Shown one piece after another: positions 26,501-34,838 of a stretch of DNA of 64,000 nt. Source of the DNA: Agapetus fuscipes (Eukaryota; Arthropoda; Insecta; Trichoptera; Glossosomatidae); contig OX637362.1 in the NCBI GenBank assembly GCA_951799405.1, positions 14,308,493-14,372,492 of the forward strand, read 5' to 3'. How positions within the stretch are numbered: the stretch's first letter is position 1; each line of letters begins with the position of its first letter. The notes below the pieces were generated by a model. That model had not been told where the DNA came from. It ran no database searches and saw only the letters and a list, made by a program, of their open reading frames with translations. Both the position numbers and the translations under genes were made by a program.

Positions 26501-29500
26501 CAAGTGGAGGCACTTGTGTGGAGGTACTGGCCACCCCTAGAGGAAAGGCGGCAGGATACAAGACAAGACAAGACAAGTGCAGAATAGTTATTTATGCCAC
26601 TGCCAAGTAATGATAGTCTTTTTAACACGAGTGCTAGTTTATGCCATGAGGCGCAGCCGAATGGCACAATAGAAAGCACGAGTGTTACAAAGACTAATTA
26701 CGTGCAGTGGCATACAATACTTTTTCTACGACCATGAGAGAATTAACAAAATAGTGAATAATAGTCATTTTAATGTACTCGTCTATTTGAAGTAATTAAA
26801 ACCTTACCTTTGTCAAAACGTGTGATTTATCATTCCCTTCGATTATCTAATCTAACCTAAGTTGTAAAAATAAATTATATTTAGGTTTCATATTGAATTC
26901 ATGCCCACAAGCCGACACATATGTATAAGGTCGCGCTTTTACATCCTGCATATAAGCTTAAACATTCAAACCCAAAACTCAAATAAACATATGCCCTGCA
27001 GTTGTATTGGCAGGTGAACCAAATTTGTACAGCATAGGTGATCAACCTCATACTCACCTATTAACCAAGTAACTTTTTGAGTTTGTTTATTTTTTGCGGT
27101 GAAATTTTTTCTATTGTTTTCCTTTCAAGCCTTTTATTTTCCATTGAAAAAAGGAAAGCTTTATTTGGAGCAATCCGATAAATAAATTCGATAAATTTTA
27201 GCACTATTAACAATTTTTATTTGACTCTACACATAAAATATACTTATTTATTTTCATCTGAACAGGGCTGAAAGTCTCATCACCACGGTAATTCCTACCT
27301 ACCGAATATCACTAATATTGTATGAAGCCTAATCAGCTGATCGCTTGCGGCCATCTTGGATTGACAGGTCTTCATACCCCCATACAAGGTTGACATTTGA
27401 AATTAAAAAATGGTTCCAATTCTGACAATGCGCATGCGCACATGTTCATTTTAACACGGTTACCGGTTGCATAATGTAACATTATGCAACGGGTGTAGAA
27501 ATGTATGGCATTGTGATTGCGTTAGCCGTTTTGTAATTAGTAAATTACCAAATGGGAGTAGAAAAAGTCTTTGTTTTTATTTTTGCTTTATTACATAATA
27601 AACTAGAATACTGATCAGAGTGATATTTTGAGTAATGTTTTCAGTACATCGCCACTTTGAAGAGCCTCTACGCCAACTACCAAGACGTGGACCTCTCAGT
27701 GGGAGGCGCTCTGGAGACCCTGGTGGCGGGAACCCACTTCGGGCCGACGTTCCTCTGCATCATGAACGACCAGTTCCGTCGCACCAGGAAAGCCGACAAG
27801 TTCTGGTTTGAAAACTCCGGTTCAGGATTCACAGCAGGTGAGACATAATAAAGTTCATCCAACACAATTGTCGCTCCATCTTTATATGTTAAATAAAACA
27901 GAAGAGAATGGGTGTTTATAACCGGTCCGTAGGCTAGTTGCAACACTTCGGGCTCGTAATTGGAAGGTTGTGAATTCGAATCCCGGCAGAGCTTAAAAAA
28001 TAGCATTTATGTAAATTTTGGTAAAAGGCTTTATCAAAAGACCAGTCACTAAAAAAAAGGTTCATCCAGCCTTACAATAACGGGGTCTTACTTGAGTATT
28101 GGTGCTTTGTAGCGACAACAAGCTCGTAAACACCTCTGCGGCACTACAATAAGTGTCATAGACCCCTAGAGTCTCTGAAATGTAGGGAGTCTCCCACACA
28201 GGATTTCTTAAAAAAAAAAATCAAATAAGGCTGTTATTAAAAAAAAACCCTGTTGTTTTTAAAAATATGTTTCTTATACTTTATGGCCTTGAGTGACATT
28301 AATCAAAATAGTCACGCGTGTTAAATAATTTTTCATCTAAATTTTAAAGTTGGTTTGTTTATATAACTTAAAAAATGACACCACAAAAAAATATTCAAAA
28401 AAACTAGTTGTTTTCACATTTTTTTGCTCTCATTTTGTTGTTTTGTATTTTGGAAATTATTTTTTCTTCATAATTATAGAATGACACAAATTCTAGTTTG
28501 TGGTGTTATTTTAAATAGAATAATATGAATAGTTTTTGACGTAATATGAAAAAACTAATTAACTTATTTAATTCTTGAAAACAGTTTTTTCATATTATCG
28601 CAAAAACTATTTACATTATTCTATTAAAAATCACACCAAAAACTAGAATTTGTATCATTCTTTAATAATAAAGCAATTTTTTTGTTTCCAAAATACAAAA
28701 CAACAAAATGAGAGCAAAAAAATGTGAAAAAAACTAGTTTTTTTTAAAAAAAATTTGTGGCGTCATTTTTTAAGTTATATAAACAAACCAACTTTAAAAT
28801 TTAGATGAAAAATCATTTAATACAAGTTATTTTTTTCATTAGGTAATGTCACTCTTTTATTAAGGCCTTAAGGTATAAGAAACATATTTTAAAAAAAAAC
28901 GGGATTTTTTTTTAATAACAGCCATAAGCAATCATTAATTGACAAAAACTGCCTTTGTCTCTGACGCATGTGCAGAGCTCCTCTACCAGAAGATCTGCAC
29001 ATTCTAAAACGTCAACAAGTTGTGACGTCACATGACCGGATCGTAGGCTAACTAATATTTTCCTGATTTTTTATACATTTTATAAACAAAATTCTATTAA
29101 ACGCTGTTTCTTTTCACATAATATATTGATTTATTTTAATTTTAAATTACAAACGTTTTCGACCTTACAGGTCATCATCAGGTAGGAATACAATAATATT
29201 TTGTTATTAGTAGCTTACTTTACTTACATAGACGTGTGACGTTTGCCCGCCGGAAAAATGTCAAAACTCGAAAATCCGCAAGAAATCGTTCCTACTCCAT
29301 TCTGTTCTCGAACATTATGCAATCGCTCCTACTCCATTCTGTTCTCGAACATTATGCAATCGTTTCTACTCCATTCGGTTCTCGAACATTATGCAATCGT
29401 TCCTACTCCATTCTGTTCTCGAACATTATGCAATCGCTCCTACTCCATTCTGTTCTCGAACATTATGCAATCGTTTCTACTCCATTCGGTTCTCGAACAT

Positions 29501-32500
29501 TATGCAATCGTTCCTACTCCATTCTGTTCTCGAACATTATGCAATCGTTTCTACTCCATTCGGTTCTCGAACATTATGCAATCGTTCCTACTCCATTCTG
29601 TTCTCGAACATTATGCAATCGCTCCTACTCCATTCGGTTCTCGAACATTATGCAATCGTTCCTACTCCATTCTGTTCTCGAACATTATGCAATCGCTCCT
29701 ACTCCATTCGGTTCTCGAACATTATGCAATCGTTCCTACTCCATTCTGTTCTCGAACATTATGCAATCTTTCCTACTCCATTCGGTTCTCGAACATTATG
29801 CAATCGTTCCTACTCCATTCTGTTCTCGAACATTATGCAATCGCTCCTACTCCATTCGGTTCTCGAACATTATGCAATCGTTCCTACTCCATTCTGTTCT
29901 CGAACATTATGCAATCGTTCCTACTCCATTCGGTTCTCGAACATTATGCAATCGTTCCTACTCCATTCGGTTCTCGAACATTATGCAATCGTTCCTACTC
30001 CATTCGGTTCTCGAACATTATGCAATCGTTCCTACTCCATTCGGTTCTCGAACATTATGCAATCGTTCCTAATCCATTCGGTTCTCGAACATTATGCAAT
30101 CGGATAAATTACATCTTTGAAAACACTTTAAGTTTCGCAAACTTAATATAATAAAAAAAAACATGAGGTTTTGATAAAATCCTACGTTTTTTTCCTGTCC
30201 TAGAAAAGAAATCCTGTACGGGAGACTCCCTAGATTCTAGAGACTCTAGGGGTCTATGACACTTATTGTAGTGCCGCAGAGGTGTACGAGCTTGGTTGTC
30301 GCTACAAAGTGCCAACACTCAAGCAAGACCCAGTTGCTGTAAGGCTGGATGGACCTTTGGTGAACGGTCATTGGTAAAGGTTTATGATTTTTTCAACCCA
30401 GCGAAGAGCAAATTGAAATGGTATATTTTTTATGCTCCGTCGGGAATCGAACCCACAACCTTCCCATTCAGAGTCCGCAGTGTTACCACTGAGCTACGGA
30501 CCGGTCAGTTATTGTGTTTACTTTTTTATTTAATTTGTCATGTTTTCTGTTGCAGCCCAACTAGCGGAGATCAGGAAGGCGTCCGTCTCCCGCCTGTTCT
30601 GCGACAACCACGCTGGCGTCACCAACATCCAGCCGTACTCCTTCAACACCATCTCAGGAACGTCAGTACCCCGCACTGTCATTCTCAAAGCTAGCTAAGG
30701 GCCGGTATTTTCACATTTTAAGCTAAAGTAGTTTATATAGCATATTTTACGCCCGAGATATGCTATAGTAACACCAAAACAGTATTTTCATTCCCATTTT
30801 GCCTATAGGCTATCTTTAGTATATACCGAAGATACCCGAAGTAATTGCATTGCTACCATCATGGCTACCATCGTGACAAAACTTGAAAAATGTAAAAAAA
30901 ACCTCAAATACTGCATTTGGCCACATAAATAATATGGTAAACAGCCACGAATTCAAGATTTTTTTGTCTATGGTAGTTTTTTATAACTGTCAGATGCCAT
31001 ATTGACGTCCGCCTGCAATGCGTCAACAATAATAATAATAATAATAATAATAATTTTATTCAATAAAATATACAAATAATAATTTACAAAAATTACTACA
31101 AAAATGTACACCAAAGCACATCTTAACATTATATTACATTACATTTGTACACATTTAACTTAACAAGAAAATAATATGTACATGTGCCTGAACTAGGAAA
31201 CTCCTGTGTCTCAGGCGTGGAGAACTTCTACACAATATTATGTACCTAAACAATTATTTCTACATGTATTCATATTTTTATACTATTATCTTAAATCCTG
31301 ATTCTAATACGAATAGACTTAGTTGCTCAAAAAAATTAAAAACAAATTAAAGCAAATAAACAAAAGTAAAATAGAAATATAAATTTACTCTACTACAATT
31401 AAGAGCTTCTCTGTATCTTCGTAGGTCATATCTTGTAGAGTGTTTTGGAGAGTTAATTTACAATTTGTGAAATTCAGGGGATATATGTCCAACAGTGCAT
31501 TTAGCCTATTGTAAAGGAATGGCCCCAAGAACACATAGAATTTTTTTGTGAAGGCATGTCTTATAGCTAGTTTTTGTGGACATACTAAATTCTTTTGCCT
31601 TTTGTTTGCTAGCTCAGTGTTGAAAGGAATGTCTGCATGTTGTTTAAGGACAATGTTCACAATGAAAAGCTGTCGCACTGTTAAGACTTTACAAGATTTA
31701 TATAGGATGTTGGTTGGGAAAAAGAATGGCCGAAAAGTTGACACTTTGAGAATTGCTCTTTGAGCTCTCTCTATGGTTAGTATCAGAGTTTTATTTGCTC
31801 CACCCCACGAAGTGATGCAGTAACTTATCAAGGATTGGCATAAAGCGAAGTAAACTCTCCTTATTAAGTTTGTGTCTGCAATATGACGCAATTTTTTGAA
31901 AACAAATATCAACTTACGAATTCTGCTGCATAATACTCCAATATGGTTTTTAAAAGAAAGGTTTTCATCCATTATTACACCTAGGTATTTTACTATATTT
32001 GTTATTTTTGATGATGATACAATGATGGCGCCCTGTGATAATATGATATGATTTTAAATTATAAGTGAGTAAAACATTTAGTAAGGAATTTAAAAACGGA
32101 TTTTACAAACTGTGTTGTAGATAGGTTCATAAATCCGTTTTTCATTTTTCAAGTTTTGTCACGATGGCATCAATGGAATGACGTGGGAATGACTTCGGGT
32201 ATCTTCGGTATATACTAGAGATAGCCTATAGGCAAAATGGGAATCAAAATACTGTTTTGGCGTTACTATAGCATATCTCGGGTATAAAATATGCTATATA
32301 AACTACTGCAGCTTAAAATGTGAAACTACCGGGCCTGACTGCGCTCACACAGCTCGAGTCTTACCGTCTACATATTATGGTCTAGAACAGTGATTCACAA
32401 AGTGGTCCACGAGATGCTCGACGGGGTCTACATTAACGTGGCATAAAATTGGGGGTCCACAAGATGTAAGAGGGGGTCTACGAAAAATTACACAAACCCG

Positions 32501-33555
32501 TGGCCACCCATTTATCAAAGTGCGTGTCTACCCCCCCCCCCGTCAACAGAATTTTTGCGGACCAACTATTTTAGGATATTTGTTTTGTTGCCTATTCCTA
32601 CTCTGGTCGCTCAAAACGAGCCTCATACCAACCTATAAGTCAAGGAATAATAAATCTATAATCTAAGTTGCAAAGGTATCGCCACCTTACCTAAAGATAA
32701 AACTTAATAAGTGCTGATTGCCTGATTTGAGAAATTGTGGATTAAATATTTTATTGTGTGTAACTTCTCATAAAAGTGAAATATTTATAAGGAAGTGCTC
32801 ATTAACAAAGTCAAAACTGAAAAAACTTGTTAGTGTTTGCTCCCGTAGAAAACCATGTTAGATTAATATGTCACTTATTCAGTTTTACCTTTAAGGTGGA
32901 GATATTGTATAACTAAAACGAAGGGGGCCAGCCTTACGCCAACCACTTCAATTAAAGTGGGGTTTCCCAAATCCCGAGGTGCTGGAAGAATGACTTAATC
33001 TTTCTGGTATTATCTCCAATCTTAAAATTGAAATCCAAAAAATAAATGGACATAAACCCTACAACTTTTGCCAACCTTCCCTGAAATAGGGGGAAGTTGC
33101 AACCCTTGTCGCCTTTCAAAACTGGGGTGTAAATAGCAAAAGTGAACCAATTTTACAGTACCTACGGGTTATCAGCCTCATACCAAACGATTATTCACGG
33201 AAATAAAATAATGAAAACATTATCAAAGTAACAATTAAAAAACAATAATGGAAGCGACGTTTAAGGAATTTGCATATTTTCAAGCTGATCCAATAATGCG
33301 TACAAACATATTAAGATAATGCTGTGAAAACATTCACAATCATCAAAACGCTGACCTCATTGTCATTGTCCTGAAGCACGAGTTTATAGAAATCATCATT
33401 TGAATTTTAGCTTATTATTCTGAGTATGCCCCACGCAGGTGCTATCGAAACGTTTCAAACCTAATTAAGCGTCTTTTTTTTGTTTATTTTTCAGGAATCC
33501 TGTCGTCCCATGCTCCAACCTTCCATTCGTGAACCTGGCCATGTGGAGGGCGTAA
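11327..33555 (+). CDS. Secreted haem peroxidase, gene 2, 12 exons
   Basis: Paralogue of gene 1, 653 residues. Exons: 11327-11541, 16468-16622, 17107-17280, 17772-17956, 18757-18955, 19444-19641, 20073-20220, 20548-20704, 25044-25214, 27645-27837, 30556-30661, 33495-33555; all GT-AG and frame-consistent. The signal peptide ([19 protein letters not shown]) is followed by an Ala-Pro repeat. Distal His about residue 171 ([10 protein letters not shown]), Ca loop [11 protein letters not shown], catalytic Arg about 313 (GDPRTNQ), proximal His about 417 (AFRKLHT). The haem-ester Asp and Glu positions are Ala and Gln, so active-site chemistry should resemble gene 1. Introns are five times longer than in gene 1, mostly from inserted LINEs and SINEs. 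The intron after exon 8 has no counterpart in gene 1. Exact substrate unknown. Confidence 0.9.
11620..12268 (+). mobile_element. 5'-truncated Jockey/CR1-type LINE, source of SINE-A tail 1
   Basis: Intact 188-codon C-terminus of a LINE reverse transcriptase: [42 protein letters not shown]. It ends with an A run at 12253-12268. The last 90 bp (CACCTCTGCGGCACCC ... GGGGAGCCTCCCGCACAGG) match the tail of SINE-A copies at 27920, 30203 and 52694. Confidence 0.75.
12360..12407 (-). repeat. SINE-B 3' end fragment fused to an exon relic
   Basis: Only the terminal 48 bp of a minus-strand SINE-B is present (CTAAGCTACACACATAGTG to CCGAAG). It breaks directly into coding sequence at 12408, suggesting a deletion that joined an intronic SINE to an exon. 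Confidence 0.65.
12408..12521 (+). pseudogene. Orphan peroxidase exon fragment from a lost paralogue
   Basis: 38 codons, no stop, beginning [17 protein letters not shown] and ending DYLDLISPE, followed by a usable donor (GAG|GTTTGT). It aligns without gaps to the last 38 codons of gene 2 exon 9 (25 identical residues) and of gene 1 exon 8 (about 20 identical). It is in the wrong order for gene 2, lying between exons 1 and 2, and has lost its 5' half and acceptor. It is closer to gene 2 but clearly distinct, so it is most likely what is left of another tandem copy. Use as an alternative exon is unlikely without an acceptor. Confidence 0.85.
12541..12845 (-). mobile_element. SINE-B copy
   Basis: Begins CAACTAAGCTACACATATAATG and ends in a decayed tRNA head (GGTGGGATTCGAATC at 12787-12805). 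It flanks the exon relic on its right side. Confidence 0.7.
12945..13030 (-). repeat. RTE-c LINE 3' end
   Basis: On the minus strand: GGAGGCAGCTCTGCAGAGAC, then GGCCACCCCTAGCGGAATGG and a (TTACAG)n-like tail. It matches the same element at 24140-24215 and, more weakly, the end of RTE-b at 26500-26545. Confidence 0.55.
13293..13622 (+). mobile_element. SINE-B copy, plus strand
   Basis: Head with AATAGCTCAGTTGGTAGAGT and box B GTTCGAACCCC, then the full body to GCGGCAAAAATTTACATTAT. The promoter-like A and B boxes are among the best preserved here. Confidence 0.75.
13640..13850 (-). repeat. RTE-a 3' end
   Basis: Spans GGCTCATATTTAATGCATTCCC to GGTCAGCCTCATACATTAGTC; no tail repeat. It directly follows a SINE-B. 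Confidence 0.65.
13930..14180 (-). mobile_element. SINE-B copy lacking most of the head
   Basis: Runs from CGTGACTAAGCTGCACATAT to CACCCTCGGTGAGATTCGAC, stopping at box B. The next 500 bp (14181-14707) show nothing recognisable. Confidence 0.65.
14708..15041 (+). mobile_element. SINE-B copy, plus strand
   Basis: GAGAGCTCAGTTGGTAGACT head through GTGTAGCTTAGTTACG end, with all blocks present. Confidence 0.75.
15139..15484. mobile_element. hAT-type MITE with exact 8-bp target duplication
   Basis: Terminal inverted repeats CAGCGGTTTCCAAACT and AGTTTGGAAACCGCTG, flanked on both sides by ATGTATGG (15131-15138 and 15485-15492). The 346-bp interior has no transposase. The TIR form and 8-bp duplication are diagnostic of the hAT superfamily. 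Confidence 0.88.
15560..15915 (+). mobile_element. Decayed LINE 3' end with (AAT)n tail
   Basis: Frame with stops reading [29 protein letters not shown], then a poor F-x-x-LVKEFLP-type end and an A-rich (AAT)n tail. Resembles CR1/Jockey reverse transcriptase ends; strongly mutated. Confidence 0.5.
15916..16467. other. End of gene 2 intron 1, unidentified
   Basis: A GC-richer, non-coding block (15960-16340), then AT-rich DNA before exon 2. Introns 2 (16623-17106) and 3 (17281-17771) also hold nothing I recognise. Confidence 0.4.
16468..16622 (+). CDS. Gene 2 exon 2: start of peroxidase domain
   Basis: Acceptor tttacag. Encodes paired Cys, then [19 protein letters not shown], the domain-opening motif. 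Preceded by a 4.9-kb intron full of repeats. Confidence 0.9.
17107..17280 (+). CDS. Gene 2 exon 3: distal haem pocket
   Basis: Contains [17 protein letters not shown]. Distal His is kept; Ala takes the place of the ester-forming Asp. Confidence 0.92.
17772..17956 (+). CDS. Gene 2 exon 4: Cys-rich segment
   Basis: Contains [20 protein letters not shown] and CLNFTRT, aligned Cys positions with gene 1 exon 4. Phase 0 donor. Confidence 0.9.
17957..18484. other. Gene 2 intron 4, left part, unidentified
   Basis: A GC-richer stretch (18180-18450) contains a short inverted repeat CTGTGCAATG(CC)...GGGCATTGCACAG around 18378-18420. No coding match recognised. Confidence 0.35.
18485..18720 (-). mobile_element. 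SINE-C copy in gene 2 intron 4
   Basis: T run (A tail on minus), then GATTTGTGGAAAGGAATGCA, CACCAACCTATTTTGCCTGG, TGTTGAACCAGGGTCGAAGT, and a tRNA-like head with box B GGTTCGAATCCC on the minus strand. It lacks the TTAATAATTCATTA spacer of other copies. Confidence 0.65.
18757..18955 (+). CDS. Gene 2 exon 5: calcium-binding loop
   Basis: Contains [14 protein letters not shown], with Trp in place of Tyr/Phe in the Ca loop, and [18 protein letters not shown]. 199 nt as in gene 1. Confidence 0.9.
18956..19443 (+). other. Gene 2 intron 5
   Basis: No repeat or coding signal recognised. Confidence 0.4.
19444..19641 (+). CDS. Gene 2 exon 6: catalytic arginine
   Basis: [12 protein letters not shown], then [19 protein letters not shown] and [10 protein letters not shown]. 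198 nt as in gene 1. The flanking intron 19642-20072 shows no repeat. Confidence 0.93.
20073..20220 (+). CDS. Gene 2 exon 7: proximal histidine
   Basis: Contains [13 protein letters not shown] and [12 protein letters not shown] with the proximal His. One codon shorter than gene 1 exon 7. Confidence 0.92.
20548..20704 (+). CDS. Gene 2 exon 8, first half of the ancestral 328-nt exon
   Basis: Encodes [18 protein letters not shown] and ends phase 0 after DQIFVEQ. The junction corresponds to a position between Glu and Ile inside gene 1 exon 8. Confidence 0.9.
20790..21110 (+). mobile_element. Decayed RTE-type LINE C-terminus
   Basis: With two in-frame stops the plus strand reads [33 protein letters not shown] and, further on, [11 protein letters not shown], the usual C-terminal pattern of RTE-clade polymerases (LGHIxRG ... 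WRxxVAN). Confidence 0.5.
21113..21354. mobile_element. MITE copy, related to 32687-32897
   Basis: Starts ACACCTTAAGGTAAAACTGA and contains ATGAGAAGTTACACCCAATG and CTTCTCAAATCAGTGAATGA, all found in reverse order in the element at 32.7 kb. The right terminus is lost. Confidence 0.5.
21355..21426 (+). repeat. 24-bp tandem repeat, 3 units
   Basis: GATATGTGTAGCTATGTATG + TTAC/T, three consecutive 24-nt units. Confidence 0.9.
21427..23989. other. AT-rich interior of gene 2 intron 8
   Basis: No coding sequence. An (ATT)n run lies at 23615-23640. The start near 22388 (CCTAGGGATGTGACTAAATT) resembles a hAT terminus but has no partner that I could find. Confidence 0.4.
23990..24235 (-). mobile_element. 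SINE-A copy split by an RTE-c fragment
   Basis: GGTGACCGATCTTTGGTAAA and TCCGCCAGGAATTGAACTC belong to SINE-A body and head. A plus-strand RTE-c end (24140-24215, GGAGGCAGCTCTGCAAAGCC to GTTACAGTTACAG) interrupts the tRNA head, whose end resumes at TAATCACTAGACTACGG. Confidence 0.5.
24571..24859. mobile_element. Double-hairpin foldback element
   Basis: Ends ATGGGGCTTCCACACGCTTG and CAAGCGTGTGGACGCCCCAT. Inside are two consecutive near-perfect hairpins, each built from AAGCGCACAGTGTGTCGTCT, AGAACATGCTAGCTGGAC and their reverse complements, joined by GGCTACAAGG. It is a dimer of the single-hairpin element at 58188-58363. Confidence 0.85.
25044..25214 (+). CDS. Gene 2 exon 9, second half of the ancestral exon
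   Basis: Acceptor cttccag. Encodes [20 protein letters not shown], then [12 protein letters not shown]. 157 + 171 equals the 328 nt of gene 1 exon 8. Confidence 0.92.
25780..26575 (+). mobile_element. RTE-b LINE, 5'-truncated, (ACAAG)n tail
   Basis: An uninterrupted 250-codon frame (25788-26540) encodes a reverse transcriptase C-terminus: [54 protein letters not shown] and [14 protein letters not shown]. The stop is followed at once by a short 3'UTR and four ACAAG units. It is about 60% similar by eye to the RTE-a frame at 53497-55440. The open frame suggests recent insertion. The left flank in gene 2 intron 9 (25215-25780) is unremarkable. Confidence 0.8.
26590..26725. repeat. Foldback, about 60-bp arms
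   Basis: TATGCCACTGC and AACACGAGTGCT on the left are mirrored by AGCACGAGTGTT and GCAGTGGCATA on the right, around a CGCAGCC centre. Confidence 0.65.
26850..27065 (-). repeat. RTE-a 3' end, diverged
   Basis: From AATCTAACCTAAGTTGTAAA to GATCAACCTCATACTCACCT, with an internal deletion around 27000. The following 27066-27644 shows no family I can name. Confidence 0.55.
27645..27837 (+). CDS. Gene 2 exon 10
   Basis: Encodes [16 protein letters not shown] and [22 protein letters not shown]-rich like gene 1 exon 9. Confidence 0.92.
27920..28220 (+). mobile_element. SINE-A copy with tail 1, plus strand
   Basis: tRNA head ACCGGTCCGTAGGCTAGTTG with box B GTGAATTCGAATCCC, body with AAAGACCAGTCACTAAAAAA and GGTTCATCCAGCCTTACA, then tail CACCTCTGCGGCACTACAAT to CTCCCACACAGGATTTC and an A run. 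The tail matches the LINE end at 12150-12268. Confidence 0.75.
28229..28923. mobile_element. 695-bp foldback element
   Basis: Ends GGCTGTTATTAAAAAAAAAC and its complement TTTTTAATAACAGCC. Arms of about 330 bp pair along their length, including TCATCTAAATTTTAAAGTTG and GGTTTGTTTATATAACTTAA. ATAA flanks both ends, a possible 4-bp target duplication. No coding capacity. Confidence 0.8.
28924..29287 (+). other. Gene 2 intron 10, unidentified segment
   Basis: Between foldback and minisatellite; includes a CGTTTTCGACCTTACAGGTC block. Nothing coding. Confidence 0.35.
29288..30101 (+). repeat. 37-bp minisatellite, exactly 22 units
   Basis: Unit GTTCCTACTCCATTCTGTTC + TCGAACATTATGCAATC; T/G and T/C variants alternate. 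814 bp equals 22 x 37. All three plus frames remain open because no stop forms in any phase of the unit; not evidence of coding. Confidence 0.95.
30203..30506 (-). mobile_element. SINE-A copy with tail 1, best preserved
   Basis: The minus strand starts GACCGGTCCGTAGCTCAGTG (box A) and GGGTTCGATTCCC (box B), then the shared body, then ACACCTCTGCGGCACTACAA and ending in AGTCTCCCGTACAGGATTTC. It lies 50 bp before gene 2 exon 11. Confidence 0.8.
30556..30661 (+). CDS. Gene 2 exon 11
   Basis: Encodes [20 protein letters not shown]. 106 nt, phase 2 end with a weaker donor, GTCAGT. Confidence 0.9.
30699..32335. mobile_element. Inverted-repeat (foldback) element split by a LINE
   Basis: Left arm 30699-30900 (GGGCCGGTATTTTCACATTT) and right arm 32140-32335 (ending ATGTGAAACTACCGGGCC) are about 90% complementary over some 190 bp, including TATGCTATAGTAAC and CCTATAGGCTATC. 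The minus-strand LINE at 31028-32055 sits between them. Confidence 0.7.
31028..32055 (-). mobile_element. 5'-truncated LINE with (ATT)n tail
   Basis: An open 195-codon frame (31385-31972) encodes the C-terminus of a LINE polymerase: [48 protein letters not shown]. It continues upstream as KYLGVIMDE. The 3'UTR runs to an (AAT)9-like block at 31028-31055. Confidence 0.75.
32585..32680 (-). repeat. RTE-a tail fragment
   Basis: Contains CTCATACCAACCTATAAGTC and AATCTAAGTTGCAAAGGTAT but lacks the middle, so it is an internally deleted copy. Confidence 0.5.
32687..32897. mobile_element. MITE with CCACCTTA termini
   Basis: Ends CCACCTTACCTAAAGATAAA and TTTTACCTTTAAGGTGG are imperfect inverted repeats; the interior shares TAACTTCTCATAAAAGTG with the copy at 21.1-21.35 kb. 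Confidence 0.55.
32918..33205 (-). repeat. SINE-B fragment and RTE-a fragment, joined
   Basis: 32918-33030 carries GCCTTACGCCAACCACTTCA of SINE-B. 33035-33205 carries ACTTTTGCCAACCTTCCCTG and GTTATCAGCCTCATACCAAA of RTE-a. The rest of intron 11 up to exon 12 is unremarkable. Confidence 0.5.
33495..33555 (+). CDS. Gene 2 exon 12 and stop
   Basis: Encodes [19 protein letters not shown] and TAA. The C-terminus is much shorter than in gene 1. Confidence 0.88.
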
Positions 33556-33629
33556 AATTATATAAGTACTACAATACAATCAACATGTTATATACTGTTT
33601 ATTAGATATGTACATCAAGTTAATTAACG

Positions 33630-33635
33630 AATAAA
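33630..33635 (+). terminator. Poly(A) signal of gene 2
   Basis: AATAAA 75 bp after the TAA, followed by a second AATAAA-like run; gives a short 3'UTR. Confidence 0.6.
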
Positions 33636-33768
33636 AAATAAATAAGGTTGTTCTTCAATGCCGCTTCAGCCTGATTAGAGCCTTGGCGTCCTGTAACCTC
33701 AACAAATGTTAATAGTACTTACGGGTTGGCAGCCTCATACCAACCAATCATTCAAGGAAATAAGATAA

Positions 33769-34098
33769 AAACACAACTAAGCTACACATATAGTGTAACT
33801 TCTTGGCTACGTTATTCCCCAAGGGGTCGCATGTGGCGCTTCGAGACCTATTTATTTTTACGGGTAAGAAGACCAGCGTCACGACAACCACTTCAGTTCA
33901 AGTCGAGGTTTCCCAGCTCCCGAAGAGGCTAGTTCTCATTCCTTGTGAAGCCTGAATAAACCTTGCCGGTATTTATTTTGGGTTTGAAATAAACACCGAA
34001 ACGGAAAATCATTTCTGACACACTCGGTTGCGATCGAACCGTTGCTCTCGCCATGGAATGCAAGCATTCTACCAACTGAGCTATTGAACGGACTTTTT
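33769..34098 (-). mobile_element. SINE-B copy downstream of gene 2
   Basis: Runs from CACAACTAAGCTACACATAT to ACCAACTGAGCTATTGAACG, complete with head. A partial RTE-a (33715-33765) abuts its left side. Confidence 0.75.
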
Positions 34099-34111
34099 AC
34101 GACCTTAGTTT

Positions 34112-34180
34112 ACGCTATAAAGCGCCAATTCTCAAGCAAGACCCATTTGTTCATTTGCTGTAAGGTTGGATGGACTATTC
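34112..34180 (-). repeat. SINE-A body fragment
   Basis: GCGCCAATTCTCAAGCAAGA and TTGCTGTAAGGTTGGATGGA only. Confidence 0.5.
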
Positions 34181-34259
34181 TCATAGTAGATCTGTATTCA
34201 GTACTCCCCTCCTGTGATGCAGAAGACCATTGCGTGGCCTGGTAGGCGCTGGTCCTCTG

Positions 34260-34660
34260 GCATTCTAGGGTGATTACATTAAGTAATATGTTGGCAGACT
34301 GAGACAGACTGAGGACGTGCCAAAAGCCATTGAAAGGAGGATCCAGAGAATCAGCCTCAGATACAGGGTTCCTAACCAGGATCCGTAGACGCACTGGTGT
34401 CACTGATGCTAGACAGCGAGTGGCCTGTTTAAAGTGGCGCTGGGCTGGTCACGTCGCAAGGCAGGACCATGACAGGTGGCCAAAAACGATCGTCCAGTGG
34501 AGGCCCAGAATGTCCAAGCGGGGAGACCTCAACTGAGGTGGCTGGACGACATCAAGGAAACTCTAGGCAGTATGGCTGAACACAGCAGCCGATAGACAAA
34601 CATGGAAAAGCTCGGAGGAGGCCTACGCCCAGGAGCGGGTTGAGAAAGGTTGAGGAAGAA
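34260..34660 (+). mobile_element. Decayed RTE-type LINE C-terminus
   Basis: Reads TGVTDARQRVACLKWRWAGH and VARQDHDRWPKTIVQWRP, then with frameshifts the basic GRP-x-x-RWLDDIK tail. A typical LINE polymerase end, not closely related to RTE-a. Confidence 0.65.
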
Positions 34661-34838
34661 TAAGGAAGAAGAATATTAAAAAAAAAACTTAACAAAAGGT
34701 GGCATTTTAGGTTTCATTATTTTTTAGGTATCGAGTATTATTTTATATTATATATTATAGAGTACCTGATGGCAACGGCATTAAATGTCCATTTGAAAAG
34801 TACAAGTGATCTTGATGGCAGCAGATAGTCAGATAGTC

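Noticed and set aside
32388..32575. Possible hAT terminus CAGTGATTCACAAAGTGGTCC
   Set aside because: No matching right end or 8-bp duplication found nearby.
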